From positions 1,737,007-1,801,006 of the forward strand of contig OY718803.1 of assembly GCA_963070105.1 (NCBI GenBank): 64,000 bases of DNA, read 5' to 3'. A model generated the notes under the pieces. It worked only from the letters and a program-made list of their open reading frames with translations. It made no database searches and was not told where the DNA came from. Origin of the DNA: Litomosoides sigmodontis (taxonomy: Eukaryota > Nematoda > Chromadorea > Rhabditida > Onchocercidae). Below are positions 13,493-36,800 of the stretch, piece by piece (position 1 is the stretch's first letter; the number at the start of each line of letters is the position of its first letter). Both the position numbers and the translations under genes were made by a program.

Positions 13493-15624
13493 CACACTTG
13501 AGATGATGACCTGGATAAATCGATTGATGCAGTTAGAAGTTTTGAATAACAAAAGGAAATTGTGTTAAATTGGAAATTGTGAAATAATTTTTGATAATTT
13601 ATGGAACGGATTATTTCAACATAGCATTTCAGTATACGTTTAACTTGGTAACTCCTAGTGAAGTTAATTTTTTTTTTTCACATTTACTGTTTCATTTAAT
13701 TGCTTGTATAAATTTGAATAAATAAATGTGAAAAATGATGATAGGAGGAGTCCTCTGTTTGAAGCGCAAATAAAATGTAATTTTTAGAAATTAAAATTTG
13801 TAATTATAAAATTGTATTAAATATTTAAATGTATCTTCTGTGCAATGAATACAAACGAAAAACTTTTTGCCCTTCGATTCACTCACTTGTTTAATTATCC
13901 AAATGTAAATTGTTAGAGAAAAATTTTACAAAATATAATTTTACACAATGTGATTTTAGCATAATTTATGCAAATGAACGTTGCGAAAAGTTCAGTCGTT
14001 GTCAAATAGTTTAATGCAGAAATCCACAGGCTTTTCGTTGAAGTCACGGTTTTTTTTAGCACTATTTATGCAAAATATTGCAATTTATTGTTTGGTGAAG
14101 AGTAATAGATTGTTTATCAATTTATCAATTAGAAAAAAAATTTTAATCACTTAGTGTTTCATAAATTAAATTATTTTATGTTGCCGTGAAAATATGAGGA
14201 AATTAGCCACTCCATCGTAACACACTTTAAAACATTTTTATGATTATTAGCGTTAGCTCAAATTAGCATAAATCCTTTTGCAAAAAAGTAATAAAACCAT
14301 AAAACGTGTATTTATTCAAACATGCAATTAAGACAAACGAAAAATGAATTTTACATTTATCATTTAAAATATAAATGCTAATGAAAAATTTAGAAACGAT
14401 AATTAAAAAATGCTGAAGTGAAATTTGAGGATAATAAATGAAAACGATAACTTTTCAGGAAAAAAAACGACTGACAAAATTATTTTCAATTTTTTTTTTG
14501 AAATGAAAATGATAAATTGCATAGCACAATTATGATACTATCGAATTTTATGCGATATTTCGTCGTCGTTACTCAAGCAAATTGTTTTTGTCACAAATGT
14601 TGCGTACTTCAATTATTATTTACGTATGCGTATGCGTGTGCGTATGTGAAATCAGTAGCATTATGACTCTGAAATTCAAATTTTTTTCAAATTGAAAGTG
14701 TAGAATGTTTCGTGAAATTACACTGAGCTGCACCGCATTTATTTTTTAAAGTTCCTTGCCGCACAATTTAGTAACAATTTAATTAAAATGTTTAAAGAAT
14801 TGCGCAACTTTTCAATGCTACGAATAATTCGTAAAAATTTCGAATGTCGAACTTTACATTATTAAAATATACAATTGCAAATTAAAGGCACCAAGAAATA
14901 TTTTTCGAAAAAAAAATGATATGAAGATTATAGCAATGTGATATACAGCTCTTCATTCAACATCAACTGTTTCAATCACAGTTGCATTTTGCACAAATCA
15001 AAAGAATTCAAACAATAAATTAATTTTAAAAAAAAATATTTTTTTATTAAAGCACTTTAAAATTTGGTATTGTCCACAAAGTTATTTGTTTCCACTTTCG
15101 ATAAAAAGAAGCGCTAGCTATAGCAGTATTAAAATTTCGAAAATAAAAAAAAATGAATAGATGGTAAAAATTTTATTACATTAATTAACAAACCGTAAAT
15201 GCAGAAAATATTATTATCTTACAAAGAACTGAAATAGTCGTAACAAAAAAAAAGTTGAAATAATCTTCACTGGAAGAATGAAACAAAAAAAAAAGCAAAA
15301 ATTTTAAAAATTAGCATAAAAATAGTAGCAACACTGAACGCATCGCTAAAATTTGCTCAACGTATGCTAATCGGAAGAGAATGTTAAAAGTAACAAAATA
15401 GCTTCTTTTTCGTTTTTCATTTAAAATTATTTTTTTTTACCTACAAAAATTTCAACTTGTAGCATTTTTTGTTTATTTTCCTATTCTTAGTAAATCCATC
15501 TTTCTACATTTTCAAAACTTGGTTTTTAATTTGTTCTTTGAAATTAATATTTAACACATACACACGCACACACGCATACACACCTACGCACACGCACATT
15601 AAATTTGCCATAACTTTCGTAAAA

Positions 15625-15630
15625 TTTATT
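15625..15630 (-). promoter_or_regulatory. Candidate polyadenylation signal of rgs
   Basis: TTTATT on the plus strand is AATAAA on the minus strand, about 100 bases past the RGS stop codon. Another copy lies only 3 bases past the stop. In DNA this AT-rich either may be chance. Confidence 0.35.
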
Positions 15631-15726
15631 TCTTATCAAAATAAATAAAATTTGAAATGAAAATTTTAGAAATGGCTATAAGTTTTAATTAATACATATG
15701 AATGTGGGAGAATTAGCTTTTATTTT

Positions 15727-24230
<8,504 letters not shown>

Positions 24231-25169
24231 TTGGGTAAACGATTTGTACAGTTTGAAAAAGATTCGTGTAAATATGTATATGTATGCGTTTGGAATACGA
24301 TCACGTAAACCACGCACACTTTGTTGTTTTTTTCAAGTCATATTTTCGTACATTAGAAATAAGCATATCTGTTGATAACAAATAATTTCTTCAATAGCAT
24401 TTCCCTCATCTTTCTACATCAATAACTGATAGCCACTACTGTGCGACAGCAATAACGGCAACGCTAACAACAACGTCAACGACGTCAATAAGTAAGTAAC
24501 GTAACAATAGTACTAGCAAATAAAACAAGTAATAACGGATACCAATAAACATCCTTTTACGAGTTACAATAACTCACCAAAATATGCTTCACTGACTGCA
24601 AAAATTGAACCAGTACGTGAGACGTAATAATGAACGTAGTAAGCTTAATCAACAAAGTGAGGCAACAAACAAATCAGCGCACAATGTCATCAAATAACGA
24701 GCAAATGGAACACTACACGCATGCAACACGTACACACACGCACACACGTACACGTGCATTCACATGCACAGGAAGGAGGCATGTCAACGTATTAGCCACT
24801 CGACGAGCTAGCCACTTGTTCGCAAACCGCTTGCCTATTTTCTTCATGGCACTCTTGAGTGTCGTAAATGACGTCGTTATACGTCTGTGTGTGTGTGTGC
24901 GTGTGTAATGGTTGTTTTCATTAGCATTTACAGGTCAATATTTTTAAGTGCCTCTTTTAGAGTGGGTGGGCACGCTAAGGGGCGATACCTATCAATATAC
25001 TACTGCCATTTAATAACTGAAAAATAAGTGAGTGAAATTATCACCTCAACGTATCGCCTGCTCTGCGCACGGACGAACGAACCGACATGTAGGCCAGTGT
25101 TTCCTCTGACGCCTACATCACGCCCGCATTCCTTATTCACCTGCCTTGTTCAAGGTCCTGCAGACACAT

Positions 25170-25195
25170 GTATGTGTGTGTGTGTGCGTGTGCGT

Positions 25196-25227
<32 letters not shown>
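25170..25227. repeat. (GT)n with GC interruptions
   Basis: A GT-rich microsatellite with regular GTGTGC variants. Confidence 0.9.
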
Positions 25228-26001
25228 TATCTATACACTCTGAATAAATTGAATTTGATATTTAAGAAATTAATCTTCCATCTCCCTCTCTCTCTCTCAC
25301 TCTCTCCCTCGAAACACTTGATATTTCTCCTTTGCTAATCTCTCATTCTCTTGAAAAAGCAATCTATAATTGCTAAATGATAGCTTGCTTATCTTCTTTC
25401 ACTCTTAATATTTATCTGCTAACTTACAATTTGATAAGGAAAAAAAAAACGAGAAGTGATCACTTAAATGTAAATTTTTTTTTTTAATTTCAACATTTTA
25501 CGAATGATTTTGAAGTGTTCGTTATGGCGTTGTAGCGTACATGCTTATCGTTGGTGCGCATTAATTGCAATACACTGAGTTGTATTATTTCACTTCACAA
25601 TGAAATATTTGTTAGTAAAATTTGAAATTTTGCAGAAAGAAAAGGATGAAAAATTGGAATTTAAATGAAATTAAATGAGTAGAAAAAAAATTCTATAATT
25701 ATTGTTATTTTTTCTTTTTATGAAATTTCATGAATACGTATTTTTTTAGATAAAATTATGCACACACACATACACACACTTCAATTATTACACTACTTAT
25801 TAGTGAAGATTTACTCATTGAACTGTTTTATTTTATTCTCATAAATTTCGATATATTATTTTTTTAAAAAAAAAAGGGGAATGAAATGATTCATTCATTA
25901 CTTCACTGAAAGGCAACGATAAATGAGTGTAAAGCATTGATAAGAGAAAAGTGCAATTATTTACTAAATTTTTTTACGCTTCAACTATTGCTATCAAACG
26001 T

Positions 26002-26017
26002 ACGTCATGTTTGACGT
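26002..26017. promoter_or_regulatory. Inverted CRE-like half-sites
   Basis: ACGTCA, TGTT, TGACGT: a perfect 6-base inverted repeat with a 4-base spacer. Its right arm belongs to TGACGTAA, a CREB/ATF-type word. More (A)CGTCA copies occur at 26965-26970, 26992-26996 and 27020-27025. Regulatory use is inferred. Confidence 0.35.
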
Positions 26018-28879
26018 AATAGACATTGACCATAGAAATGACTGAAACGATAAATTGAATTTAAATTAGCGGTATATCTCTGATAATGTTGATTCATCAA
26101 ATAAAAGATGACAATTTCATTTTATTCTCAAAATTGTTAACTGTTATAATATGGTGAAAATTGTTTATGTGCATGCTTAACTTAAATCTATGAAAAAAAA
26201 TTGTGTTCAATTTAAAATTAAATTCAAAATTTCAGGGAATACTATTTGAGTAATAACCAAACTGACCAATGAAAGCCGATAATTTGATAATTTGCAGTGA
26301 AACTTACTTGTTTGCACAATTTCCCTATCAAACATGCAGAAAGTACTTTAGCAAATGAAGTTAACCCTTTTAAGGAATGGAAAAAACTTGGAATTTTGAA
26401 ATAAATAATCCTTCATGTGTCATTTTGAAAATTTCAACACTTTCAATGCTAAATTCATTTCCATGAATTTTAATGACATTGATGGTGGAACATAACAGCA
26501 TCCATAATTCTCCTCTTATCACATTATTTTTTCTCTTTTTCTTCCAAATTTGACTATTTAGTAAAATATTTTTTTGCTAATTAAAAGGAATAATTAAGGA
26601 AATAGGAAAATACATGCACTTGCCCATTTAAATAAGTACCGTAATTAATATTAAAAACATTTTAAATGTGCATGAGCACTGCTTGCATTTATTGTTTCAA
26701 GTGTGACGAAAGCTAGAAATGAATGGAAATAAATGGAAATCAATAGAAATGGATGGAAATGAGTGAGCGAATGAATATAATGAATGTACATTATTAACAA
26801 ATATTCCGTTACATGTAATCTAATTAATCAATTAATTGATATCAAAAATTAGAAATGCTCCTCCTAATTCTTTAGGTGAAAAATATCACACATTCTTTTT
26901 TTTTCTTGCTTTTGTAGTTAATTTATTAACGAAGTAAGGAAAGGCGGACGTGCTAGGAAGTCATACGTCAATGTAAAAGTCAAAGGTGTTGCGTCATGCG
27001 GTGTAAGGACGAATGTTACACGTCATAGGTAGGAATTTTTGTCGCATTGAAATTGCAAAATTTATGAAGTAGGAATGTTATAGTATAATTTGGAAGAGGG
27101 AAAATTCTTCCGCTGCGCTCAAACAAGTTAAAAAATAAAAAATCAAAATGTGAAGTGAAAAAAAACGTGTTTTTTTAAGTGATAACAATGTTGCAGTATA
27201 AAATGAGTGAAACATTTTGCAAATTGCAAACTATGAAATTGAACTTTTTTGTTCTCGTTGGATACTTGAAAAAAACACATGAAGTATCAATGCTAAATGC
27301 ACATTTGCAAAAAAAATTTTTGTTAAAATTATAAAAAAAATTATTCGTCACATTTCATTTCCACGTCATTTTACGTTCATTATTTGTGAAAATTTGCTAG
27401 TGTAAGCTCTAAAAATGGGATGAATGAAAGCATTGAAATAACATTTTTTGATTGGAAAAATTTGATAGAATTTTTTTCTCGCATTTTACAGTTTGAAAAA
27501 AAAAATGAAGGAAACTTTTTTTTTTTTAAAATATGAAAAGAATCTTCAAAAGGAATGAGCGACTGAAAGTCCACTCTTATCAGTCACTACCCTTTTTCTT
27601 TTGCAAATATCATTTTGTGCAGTACAACGCTTCTTCACTTATCATTTTCACTTCAATCGAAATGATCCATTAAACTTTAATTTAATCATTTTACGCATAT
27701 ATATATATGCTAGAAATGAATTAAAATTAATGAATAGGCTGACTTTTTTCAAATTCATTTTTAGGCCAATTAAAAATAGTTATTTTTCAACAGATTCGCT
27801 CAATTTTTAGCATGGTAATTTTTTTTGGTTCACTTTTCTTTTTTAAATTCATAATCGCGTCTTTGCATTTTCATCAAGTGAAATTTAATCAATTGAATGC
27901 AACAGTTTTAATGTGTGAGCCGAATTAGTTGAAATTTGAAATGAGTTGATTAGCTGTAAATATAGCAAAACGAAGTAAGAGTACTCTTAGCTAATTTTAT
28001 AATTTAGTTAAATTAAAATTGGGTCATAACTTTGATCTATGATTTCTGATTAAAACTTTTTAGTTTTTTTATTTTCATGTTTAGGTACGAACGGATATTA
28101 CTCTATTATTGCATATGTTGAATGACAATTATTAAATATTTCATTTTTCAATTCGCACTATTTCTTCCTCAAGCAAATGTATTTATGTAATTTGGAAAAA
28201 AATTAAATTTTATTTTAAAAAAAAGCACATTTTCCGTTCCGAAAATGATCGTTCTTTTTTTCGTCGGCATAAATCACAGCAGTGCTTTTTGAAGGGATCA
28301 ACGTATTAGGGAACATTTAAAAGTTATTTAAAATTAGTTAATAAAATAAATAGTTACAAGTTAAAAAAAAAAATTTTAAATATCTGTATGAATTACTGTG
28401 AGAAAAATTTATTTATTAATCGACGCATTTAATTTGTCAAAATTTGTTATGCTGTAAAAATTTCCTTCAAATTTATGGCTTTGAAAAAAATTTTTTTTAA
28501 TTACATTGTAAAATTATTTGTAAGAAAAGAAACCGATGCATTTATCCTGTTAATTTTTTTCTTATTTCGTAAAAATTTTTTGAAAAAAAAAATTATTTTG
28601 TAAATTTAGTTGCAGAAATTTGCATAAATTCTCATTTCAACGGGAAACCAGAACAAATGCAAGGAAATAAGGAGAAAACGAGGAATAAAAATTGCCACGA
28701 TGACAGTTCACATTTACTTACCACTAATTATGCATGTCTGTTAATTTCTGCTAATCATTTTCATTAATTAATTATCGATTTTTTTTTCATTTAACTATTC
28801 GTAAAATTAAAAAATTAAGAGTAATTTTTTTTCATTCTCAAAATTCACCAAACAAATTAAATTTTTAAGTTTTTTACAG

Positions 28880-29686
28880 ATAATAAATTGGATCAGCTAA
28901 CAGTAGCACAACGATATCAACATCTCTATTCACGACAAATTTTTCTTACGTGGATAATTATTGTAGTAATAATTAGTGCACTAATTATATTATGCCAAAT
29001 GCGCAAACATCAATCAGACAATAAATTGTCAACTTTTCCCACATTTGTACCACTAAATGATTTCAGGAAGCGCACTTTAGCAACGTTTAAATTACCTAGG
29101 TAAATTTTATTTTTAATATGAAAAACGTTTTGCTTATGTTAATATTTCGAAATGTGATTTTTTTGATAATTTTTGTTAAATTTAATAAGAAAATTGATTA
29201 TATAAGAAAAAATGAAAAAACATTATACATTTCGAAAAATTTTCATTTATAGCTAAAACGCTCAGCTAGTAAGTTAAAAGAAAAGTTTAGCCAAATGATT
29301 GAAATAGTAATAGTGAACTATTAATTCTCATCAATAATACAGAAAATTTTGTCGATTTTTTTTACATTTTCATTTTTAAAATTATCAAATTTTAACAGCA
29401 AAAAAAGAAAACCAAAATTTGTAATTTTTTTTGCTAAATTTTCTAAATTATCTGTAAATTCTTTTTTTTTTTTGTAAAATTTCTAAATTCTTATGCCTAT
29501 ATTTTTCGCTATTTTAATTTCACCTAATTGATCGTAATTTGAAATGTAATGAGTTTTTTTTCCAGGCCATCGATTAGCATTGATGTGGGCAATAATTTAC
29601 TTATTCTATCGTCGTTCAGGAATGACACCAACGAATTGCTTGTTGAGCAATTATCACTTGACGATTATCAAAATAGCTTTATGTAA
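28880..29686 (+). CDS. Small single-pass membrane protein, 5' end missing
   Basis: Two exons, 28880-29099 and 29566-29686, are joined in phase (AG|G). The frame opens with two bases of a split codon, so at least one upstream exon is missing. After about 20 residues of cytosolic-looking sequence comes a clear hydrophobic segment, IFLTWIIIVVIISALIIL, followed by a basic CQMRKHQ stop-transfer-like stretch and a polar tail ending LSLDDYQNSFM. AATAAA lies 17 bases past the stop (29703-29708), which supports an end here. Alternatively the last codon could be spliced (TTTAT|GTAAAT) onto 30194 and on towards the phosphatase-like gene downstream, making this its membrane anchor. I do not recognise the family. 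Confidence 0.55.
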
Positions 29687-30193
29687 ATTTTCAATTTAAG
29701 CCAATAAATTGAAAGAAAGTGTCTGAGGAAAATTTTTTCACCAAATGAATTAAGTTGTAGGCAAAAACAAAAATTTACGAGAAAGTTATTGAAAAAAAAA
29801 AGAAAAAAATTATCTTCTGAAAGCAATCAAATAACTTCACAATTAAATAATTTCAAAATTAAATGAACTGATAAGCCGTGCTGTTGCGAGTTTCTTTTTT
29901 TTTTGTAAAACATTGAAATTATTGAAATTGTTTTGTTTCCTTTTTTTTATTATACGTTTGAGTTAATACTTTAAAGTGATAAATAAATTTATTATTTGGC
30001 TAGTAATACTTAAGTTAAACATTTTAAATTATTTTTGTAAATGTTTAGAATTAATGACGTGGAAAATTTAAGAATCGTACCTAACAGGAATTCTATCCGC
30101 TGTTTGTAAGGGTCTTACGTTACGTGTCATATACGTATATGCGTAAGGTACGTGTCAGTTTACGTTTCCTTCTCACTAGCTTTTCCTTTTTTA

Positions 30194-30327
30194 GCTCAAA
30201 AAATGTTAAAGTTAGCGATAGCATGAGAAATTGCCAGCAACTTTCGTCAGCCGTTTACTGTTGTGCTATTATCACGTCTGATGATAATACTTCCGCTGAT
30301 AGAGGTACTCACTGTTTTCGTCAACGT
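30194..30327 (+). CDS. Candidate orphan exon
   Basis: A TTTTTTAG acceptor precedes an open stretch that includes MRNCQQLSSAVYCCAIIT and ends at a perfect GTAAGT donor (30328). Its phase fits splicing from TTTAT at 29682, which would extend the membrane protein. Its end phase does not fit the exon at 30856, so a further exon would be needed. It is less AT-rich than its surroundings. No family is recognised. Confidence 0.35.
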
Positions 30328-30855
30328 AAGTATTTCAGTATTTCATTATTATTTAATTTATTATTCCATTTTATTATTACTATTTTATTATACTATTTTA
30401 CTACTGCTTATTATTCTATTTTAATCAATCCACATATATATCATTCAGAAGTGTTAAATTTAATTTTAATGCGCATGTTTTTTTTTTTTAAAAACGCATG
30501 ATTAGGTTAAATAATAAACTTAATTTTTGAGCGCATTAAAACGCATGTACAATTTATTTTAGCATAATTAAAGTTAGTTTAAATACAATTACAGTCTTTT
30601 GGTGTGCATAAAATATATATGCATAAAAAAGCACAAATTGCATCAAATTGTTAACTTCTAATTTAAAGTTTAAAATTAACTCTTTTCAAGTTTACATACA
30701 TTTCCTAGTTACTTGCTATTTCTATAATAAATTGTTTTTCGAGAGATACGATGAAATTTTAGAATTACAATAAGTGCAATATCAAGAAATGTAATTGATA
30801 ATTGAAGTAGTTAAAATGATAGCTGCAATTTTAATCAACATTCAACTGGTAGATT

Positions 30856-33800
30856 ATGCGAAGTTTGAGTGATCGACGGAATGAAATTTTAGGATATGCA
30901 AATTTTGTCCATCATTTCTATGAAAAGAATATGCAAATGACTCGTACGTGGCAGACACTATCAAATGATCAAACAGTTTTGTTACTTCAAAATGTGACCG
31001 GTAAATATAGCATTTTTGATGCTAAACATGGAAAGTAAATTTTTGCTTTATTTGTTTCTATTTTTCTAGTTAAAAGGTTTTTTGTGTATTTTAAAATTAA
31101 AGATTACAATTTTTGAAACGAAACAAAAATTAAAATAAAATGCTAAATATCATTTTCTACTTGCTCATTTCATTTCAGTCTAATGCCTGTTTTGGATAAT
31201 GAGGATTATTCAAATTTAACACCTATAGCATCATTTTTTGGAATGGATAATGCTGAAGAATTCACAGAACTTGGTTGATCCTAGCATCTGTCATATCTTT
31301 TACTTTATTACTCCTTATTTCAGGATGGCTAAAATGTGATTGAAAATTTTGAAAAATTAAAATACAATCGTTTTGTTCAGTATTTAGCAGAAATCCTAAG
31401 TCATACATCTACTTGAACTGTTTTTAGGTTGTAAAAAGAAAGAGGTTTAGCAGAAAAAAAAAACAAAAAATTGGCGAAATAAACTTCAACATTGCAATTT
31501 CGTTGTGCTAACGAGAAATGTGTTTAAATTTAAATGCAGCTTTTAATTTTCATTTTCAAGAGAATTACGGAAGCTATTTTGACACACTGTTATAAGTCTA
31601 AATCCAAAAGAAAAGAAAATTATTATCTAAGCAATCAATGGTTTTAGATTGAAATTTTTTTAAATTATAATTTAACATCCAAGCAACTGATTGCGAATTC
31701 AAAGAATTATCGTCTAAACAATGCAAACATTTACCAATTAAACTATTAATTGCAATAATTGAAAGTGAAAAATTTTTTTTTGAGAAAAAATTTGCATAAT
31801 CACTTCGCACAGAGCGTTTTTTTTTTTAGCTCAAGACAACTGTAAATTTTACATTTGCGAATATCTTCGTGATTCCAAGCATCGATTTCTCCTGCAAGAG
31901 TGCTACGAAACAAGGTAAGCTCATCCATTAAGCATATAATCCTTAAGCCCAAAAAGCTCAGGCTTTTCATCATCGAAATTGTCATTTCTTTTTCATTGAA
32001 CAACCAAATATGCAAATTAAATATTTAACAAAAAATATAACTTTATGAAGATAATTGCTATAATTCGATAACTTTTTTTAAATGCCATTTTAGCTATATA
32101 TTTTCAATTTTTACGTTTTTTTTTAAAATTTTGTGCTTTATTTTTGAAAAAGAACGAAAAACAACATAACAGATTGCTTAAATTGGAAAAATTTTCATAC
32201 GTCAAATTTTGCGCCAATCCAATCTATCAAGCGGTCATTCAACTTCGCAATGCTTACAAAACAAACACCAACTGGCAGCTACAAGTTCGTGGATTACTAG
32301 CAGTTTTTTTTTCATTTTTTTTTTTGCTTTCATTGTTTTAAAACCAAAAAAATTAATGGTGAAATTTGTTCGAATTGAAAATTTCGAACAATTTGAATGA
32401 AACAAAGAAAAAAATTTTTGTTTTTTTTGTTTGGAAAAAATATGAACAAGCAAATGCTAACAGGGAAGCATTGAGAGCAAACAAGCAGATTATCGAATTT
32501 TAACGGTTCATTTTTCCTCGTAGAAATATTAGTTGTGGCAAATTTACATTGTTATCTTTTTTCCTTTGCATAATTATTTATGCTAGCAAAAACACAAAAA
32601 ATTAATTGAGGAAAAATAGCATTTACTTAAATTTCATTTAAACACACATGCAAAAAGAAAATAATGTATCTTTTTAAAAAAGAAATTTACAGAAATTTAC
32701 ATTTGTTGTTGAATTTGAATGAAATTCACTACACCCTTATAGGTAATTTATACATCAGTGAATGAGTTCACAGATAGCAATATCTACACGGTTGATTCGA
32801 TTGATGCGATCATCGATCAGCAGATTGCGATGATTTGTACACCATTTAAAATTGATATTTATTTAATTTCAAACAATCACCTCCTACATTATGCTATTGA
32901 TTTGCCGAAAGTTGATGTTGAAACATTAATTGGTAATTATTTTTGAGTATGATTCAACAGAATATGATTACTTAAATGATATCAATTACTATTATTGATT
33001 GCTACAAATGACCATTCATCACTGTTATAAGTTGCTCATCAATAATTTTAGCTAAATTCAAATTCATTTAGAATATTCTTCCCTGTTTCTATTGCTCTTT
33101 TCTGAGTTAATTTGAAAAAAAATGCATTGAAAAACTTGTGTTTGTTGCATTTATTTCACGCTAACAATATTGGGTTTTTTTCAAAATAAAATTTTAATTT
33201 TAATTTTTTAAAAAATTAATTACGTAGTGTATTGTTAATTAGTATGATATCATTTATCATACATGCCATTGCTATTACTATTATTAATAGTATTGTTGTT
33301 ATCTTCATTATTGGACTAATTAATTTAGTCATCACTTATCATTCTAGTTGATTAAATACGCAAGAAAAATAATGCTAAATTAATGGAAGCAAGAAACTGA
33401 GAGAAATCCGTGAAAAAAAAAGAAAAAAGTTTGAAGTTGAAATTTATGCGCAATGATTGAAAAATATTTTAGCATAATTTTCTCTCTTAGAAATTTAACA
33501 AAATTCGCGCGAAATCTTTGGATGAAATGGAATATGTGACAGCGATCCTTCAAGCCATTTAAATTTTATGAGTGACAGCGATCATTGAATCGACCATTTA
33601 AATGTTTTAAATTGCTCCTCTGATTCGTATTATTCATGTCAATCAAATCTAGCATGTGCTGTGTTCAAAAGCTATTTAAATTACACTAGTTAAATTAAAC
33701 TACTTTAAAGTTATGCGGTCAAGAAGCACACGATTGAAATTAAAATTATTTCATACAAGAAATTGTCACATATATAGTAAATGCGAACACTTTTCTTAAC

Positions 33801-36800
33801 ATTTAAATGAAAAGAGTAAATTTAAATTTTTTAAAAATAGCGTATTTTACAAAAATTGCATCGGATGGTGCAAAAAAAAGGTGGTAAGAAACCGTTTTAC
33901 GAAATCCAAAATGAAATAGAATAGTTATCCTAAATGTTTTTGAGGTGCTTAGCGTCATTCGTTAGCTTTGCTCAAAAAAAAACCATTTTTACATTCAACA
34001 ACAAACAAGGTAATTAACGATAATTAATAGTAATTAAGATAACTTTCTAATTGTTACATTTATCTTCAATTATTTCCACATTTTATCATTAATTTACTTA
34101 TTTGCTTTTAATTACAGTCGAACTTTAATCAAATACAGTGAAAGTTTTCCTCCTCGTTTCACATCCTTATTCAAATGCAACTTTTAGCTCATACTATTTT
34201 CATTTTTGTCTTTTCCAATACGAGAAAGTAATGGGTATAAAAATTTTTGAAAAAATTTCCTCACTCACATTGCTCATTCATTCCACCCACTGACTGGTGA
34301 CATTTATTAAATTAAAAATGAATAATTAGAGGAAGAAAATGGAAAAGCAACGTAGTGAATATAATTTGAAAAAAATAAAAAAGAAACATTTCTTTGTTCA
34401 CCAACTGATAGATTAGATGTTCAAGAAGGAAACAGTTATAATAAAGAATAATAGACGATGAAACAATAACAGTGATAATTAACAGTACTTATAAATTTTG
34501 AAAAACAATAATAAATGTTGACAAAAAAAATTTTCAAAAAAAAAATTTAGATATTATTTTGTATTATCAATTGGGATAAGTTCACAGCGAGTTATTGTTT
34601 GTTAAAATAAAGCTAAAATTTTGTGCAATTTTAATAGCATTGCTTTAAGGTTTACAAGGAAATACAACGACGAAATGACAGATGCATCTGCTCGGGCACC
34701 TTGCAAACAATTAAATTATGGAATTTTAAATTCTGTAATTGTGTCAATTTTGCAAAAATCGTTCCGTGATGGTATTTTGGCACTAGTATGGATGAATCGT
34801 GAAATTATGATTTCGGTACGATATGAAATATGTAAATTAAAGGGCGTGAAATGGAATTCAAAAATGTTTAAATTTGCAATGAGATGATGATGCTCGTCAT
34901 CAATTTAAGCGAATCGAGCATAAGCTCGAAGTTCCTTTTTTTTTTCATTGTCCTTTGTGTTGTAATTGAATGGACGTGTTGGAGATAAATGTTAGTTTGA
35001 AGTAACATATTGAATTAAACGAAAAAAAATTAATTAAAATTTAAGTTAAAAATAGAAGGAATTAAAATTTAACTGGAAATGTTCCAAGGCTAAAAGCACC
35101 CTTCACCCTTTGCATATGACAATTTTCACTTTCAAATTCCAACTATTTTTAGTTGATACATGAAGCGATCGATCTGATCAATCGAAGTGATGAAATGTTT
35201 CTTGCGGTGTCGGATGACTTATTGGAGCAAAGGATGGTATTTGTTGTTGGTAGCATAGATGGTGATCTAATTAATTTAGTTACGCTATTGAAAAATGAAA
35301 TGCCACCGAAAGCATACTACATATTCCTCGGTAAGCTTCTTCCTAATTAATTGTTAGTCTGTAATTAAGCAGTGCAAGTGGATGGTTTGTTTGTGATTTA
35401 TTCCTAATACTTACAGTCTGATTGTTTGGTCATTCTTTTCAAGTTCTCTTTGTTTTTCCACCAATTCCTCTCGGGTATTACTTTCCAGTCCCACTTTGCC
35501 AGTAATTACAGTTTGTAAATTTGCAAATTTAAATTAAAAGTGTGCAATCAAGTGAGGCATGTGGAAGTGAATTTGTTGCATTCGTCGAGATGAAAGTTTC
35601 AATTTAATATATTACAAGTACGACAATTGATTGTAATAGCATTTATAGGTGCAAAATACGAACCTACAGCTACGTAGGTACGTAAAAATAAATACGTGTA
35701 AACTGAAAAGTACGTGTGCAAAATATGCATTAAACGTCTGTAGCTGCTGTGATAAATGAAAAAATTCCACTTAACAGGTGATTACTTGGATTGTTTTAAA
35801 CCGTCACGAATTGACGCGTTGCTGCTGTTGCTAAGTCTAAAATTACGCCATCCACGTCATATCTGTCTTTTACGTGGTCACCATGAAACATATGAAATGT
35901 GCAAAGCAATCGGTTTCGATAAAGCGGTTTGATGAAATTTCACTTCAAAAATTTAACGATTAAATTGCATGCCAAAAAAAATTGTTTAGGCGTTGCATGA
36001 ATTTATTTTGCAAATGTTCCTGTAGTTGCTTTTGAATTATTTTTTCACCTGCTCATTTCTTTATAAAATTTATTTCAAAAATGTTACTTTTAATTAAATT
36101 AATTATATTAAAAGAAAATGAGGTGCAAAAAATTTTTCACGAAGCAATTATAATTCATTAATTTATTGCACTAATTTTAAAAATTGGATAAAAACTTTTT
36201 TCACCCTTCACTACACAACAATTTCGCAGTTTTTGAATGAATTTCTCTCCATCTTTTTGTAATAATTTCTCAAATAGTACTAAATTTAAATTTTTATTTT
36301 TTCGTATTTTTGTTTGAAAAATTTTACAAAAATTTTGTTTATAGAAAAAATTACTAATTTGCAGATTGATGATGAACGATTGCTTCGTAGTTTTTTCGTA
36401 CTCTTTGAATATTTACCTATCCTTGGGGTGTTTGGTAGTATGTTAATTGTGAACTAACATTCTTATCATATTATCAACAAATGATAATTCACTTATCACA
36501 CTTTGCACAATCCAAAATTTTAGTTTTTTTTTATCAGAAAATTTTACCTAGAAACTTTGCATGGAAATGAATTATTATTAGTCATATTTTTATTCCAATG
36601 ATTTACATCAATCAGCATTCGATGCTAGGAGATAGAATGGGAAAGTAAAATTTGAATTAAAATTTGCTAATTCAGCCAAAAATTATTTCAGCCAACTAAT
36701 TTTGTCGAATGATGAACATTTGCAGGAAAAAATCCTTCATAGCATAAAATCTAATTTAAAAAAAATTTGCAGCAAAATTTTACGTTAATGAAATTTAGAA

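Larger units (their letters stand above)
24231..28879. other. Non-coding region between divergent genes
   Basis: Lies between the rgs start (minus) and the first visible exon of the membrane-protein gene (plus). A less AT-rich block at 24420-25230 with many ACGT, AACAAC and GT/CA words is probably the rgs promoter side. 26930-27120 is another distinct block with CGTCA words. The 5' exon of the plus-strand gene must lie here but I could not identify it. Confidence 0.65.
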
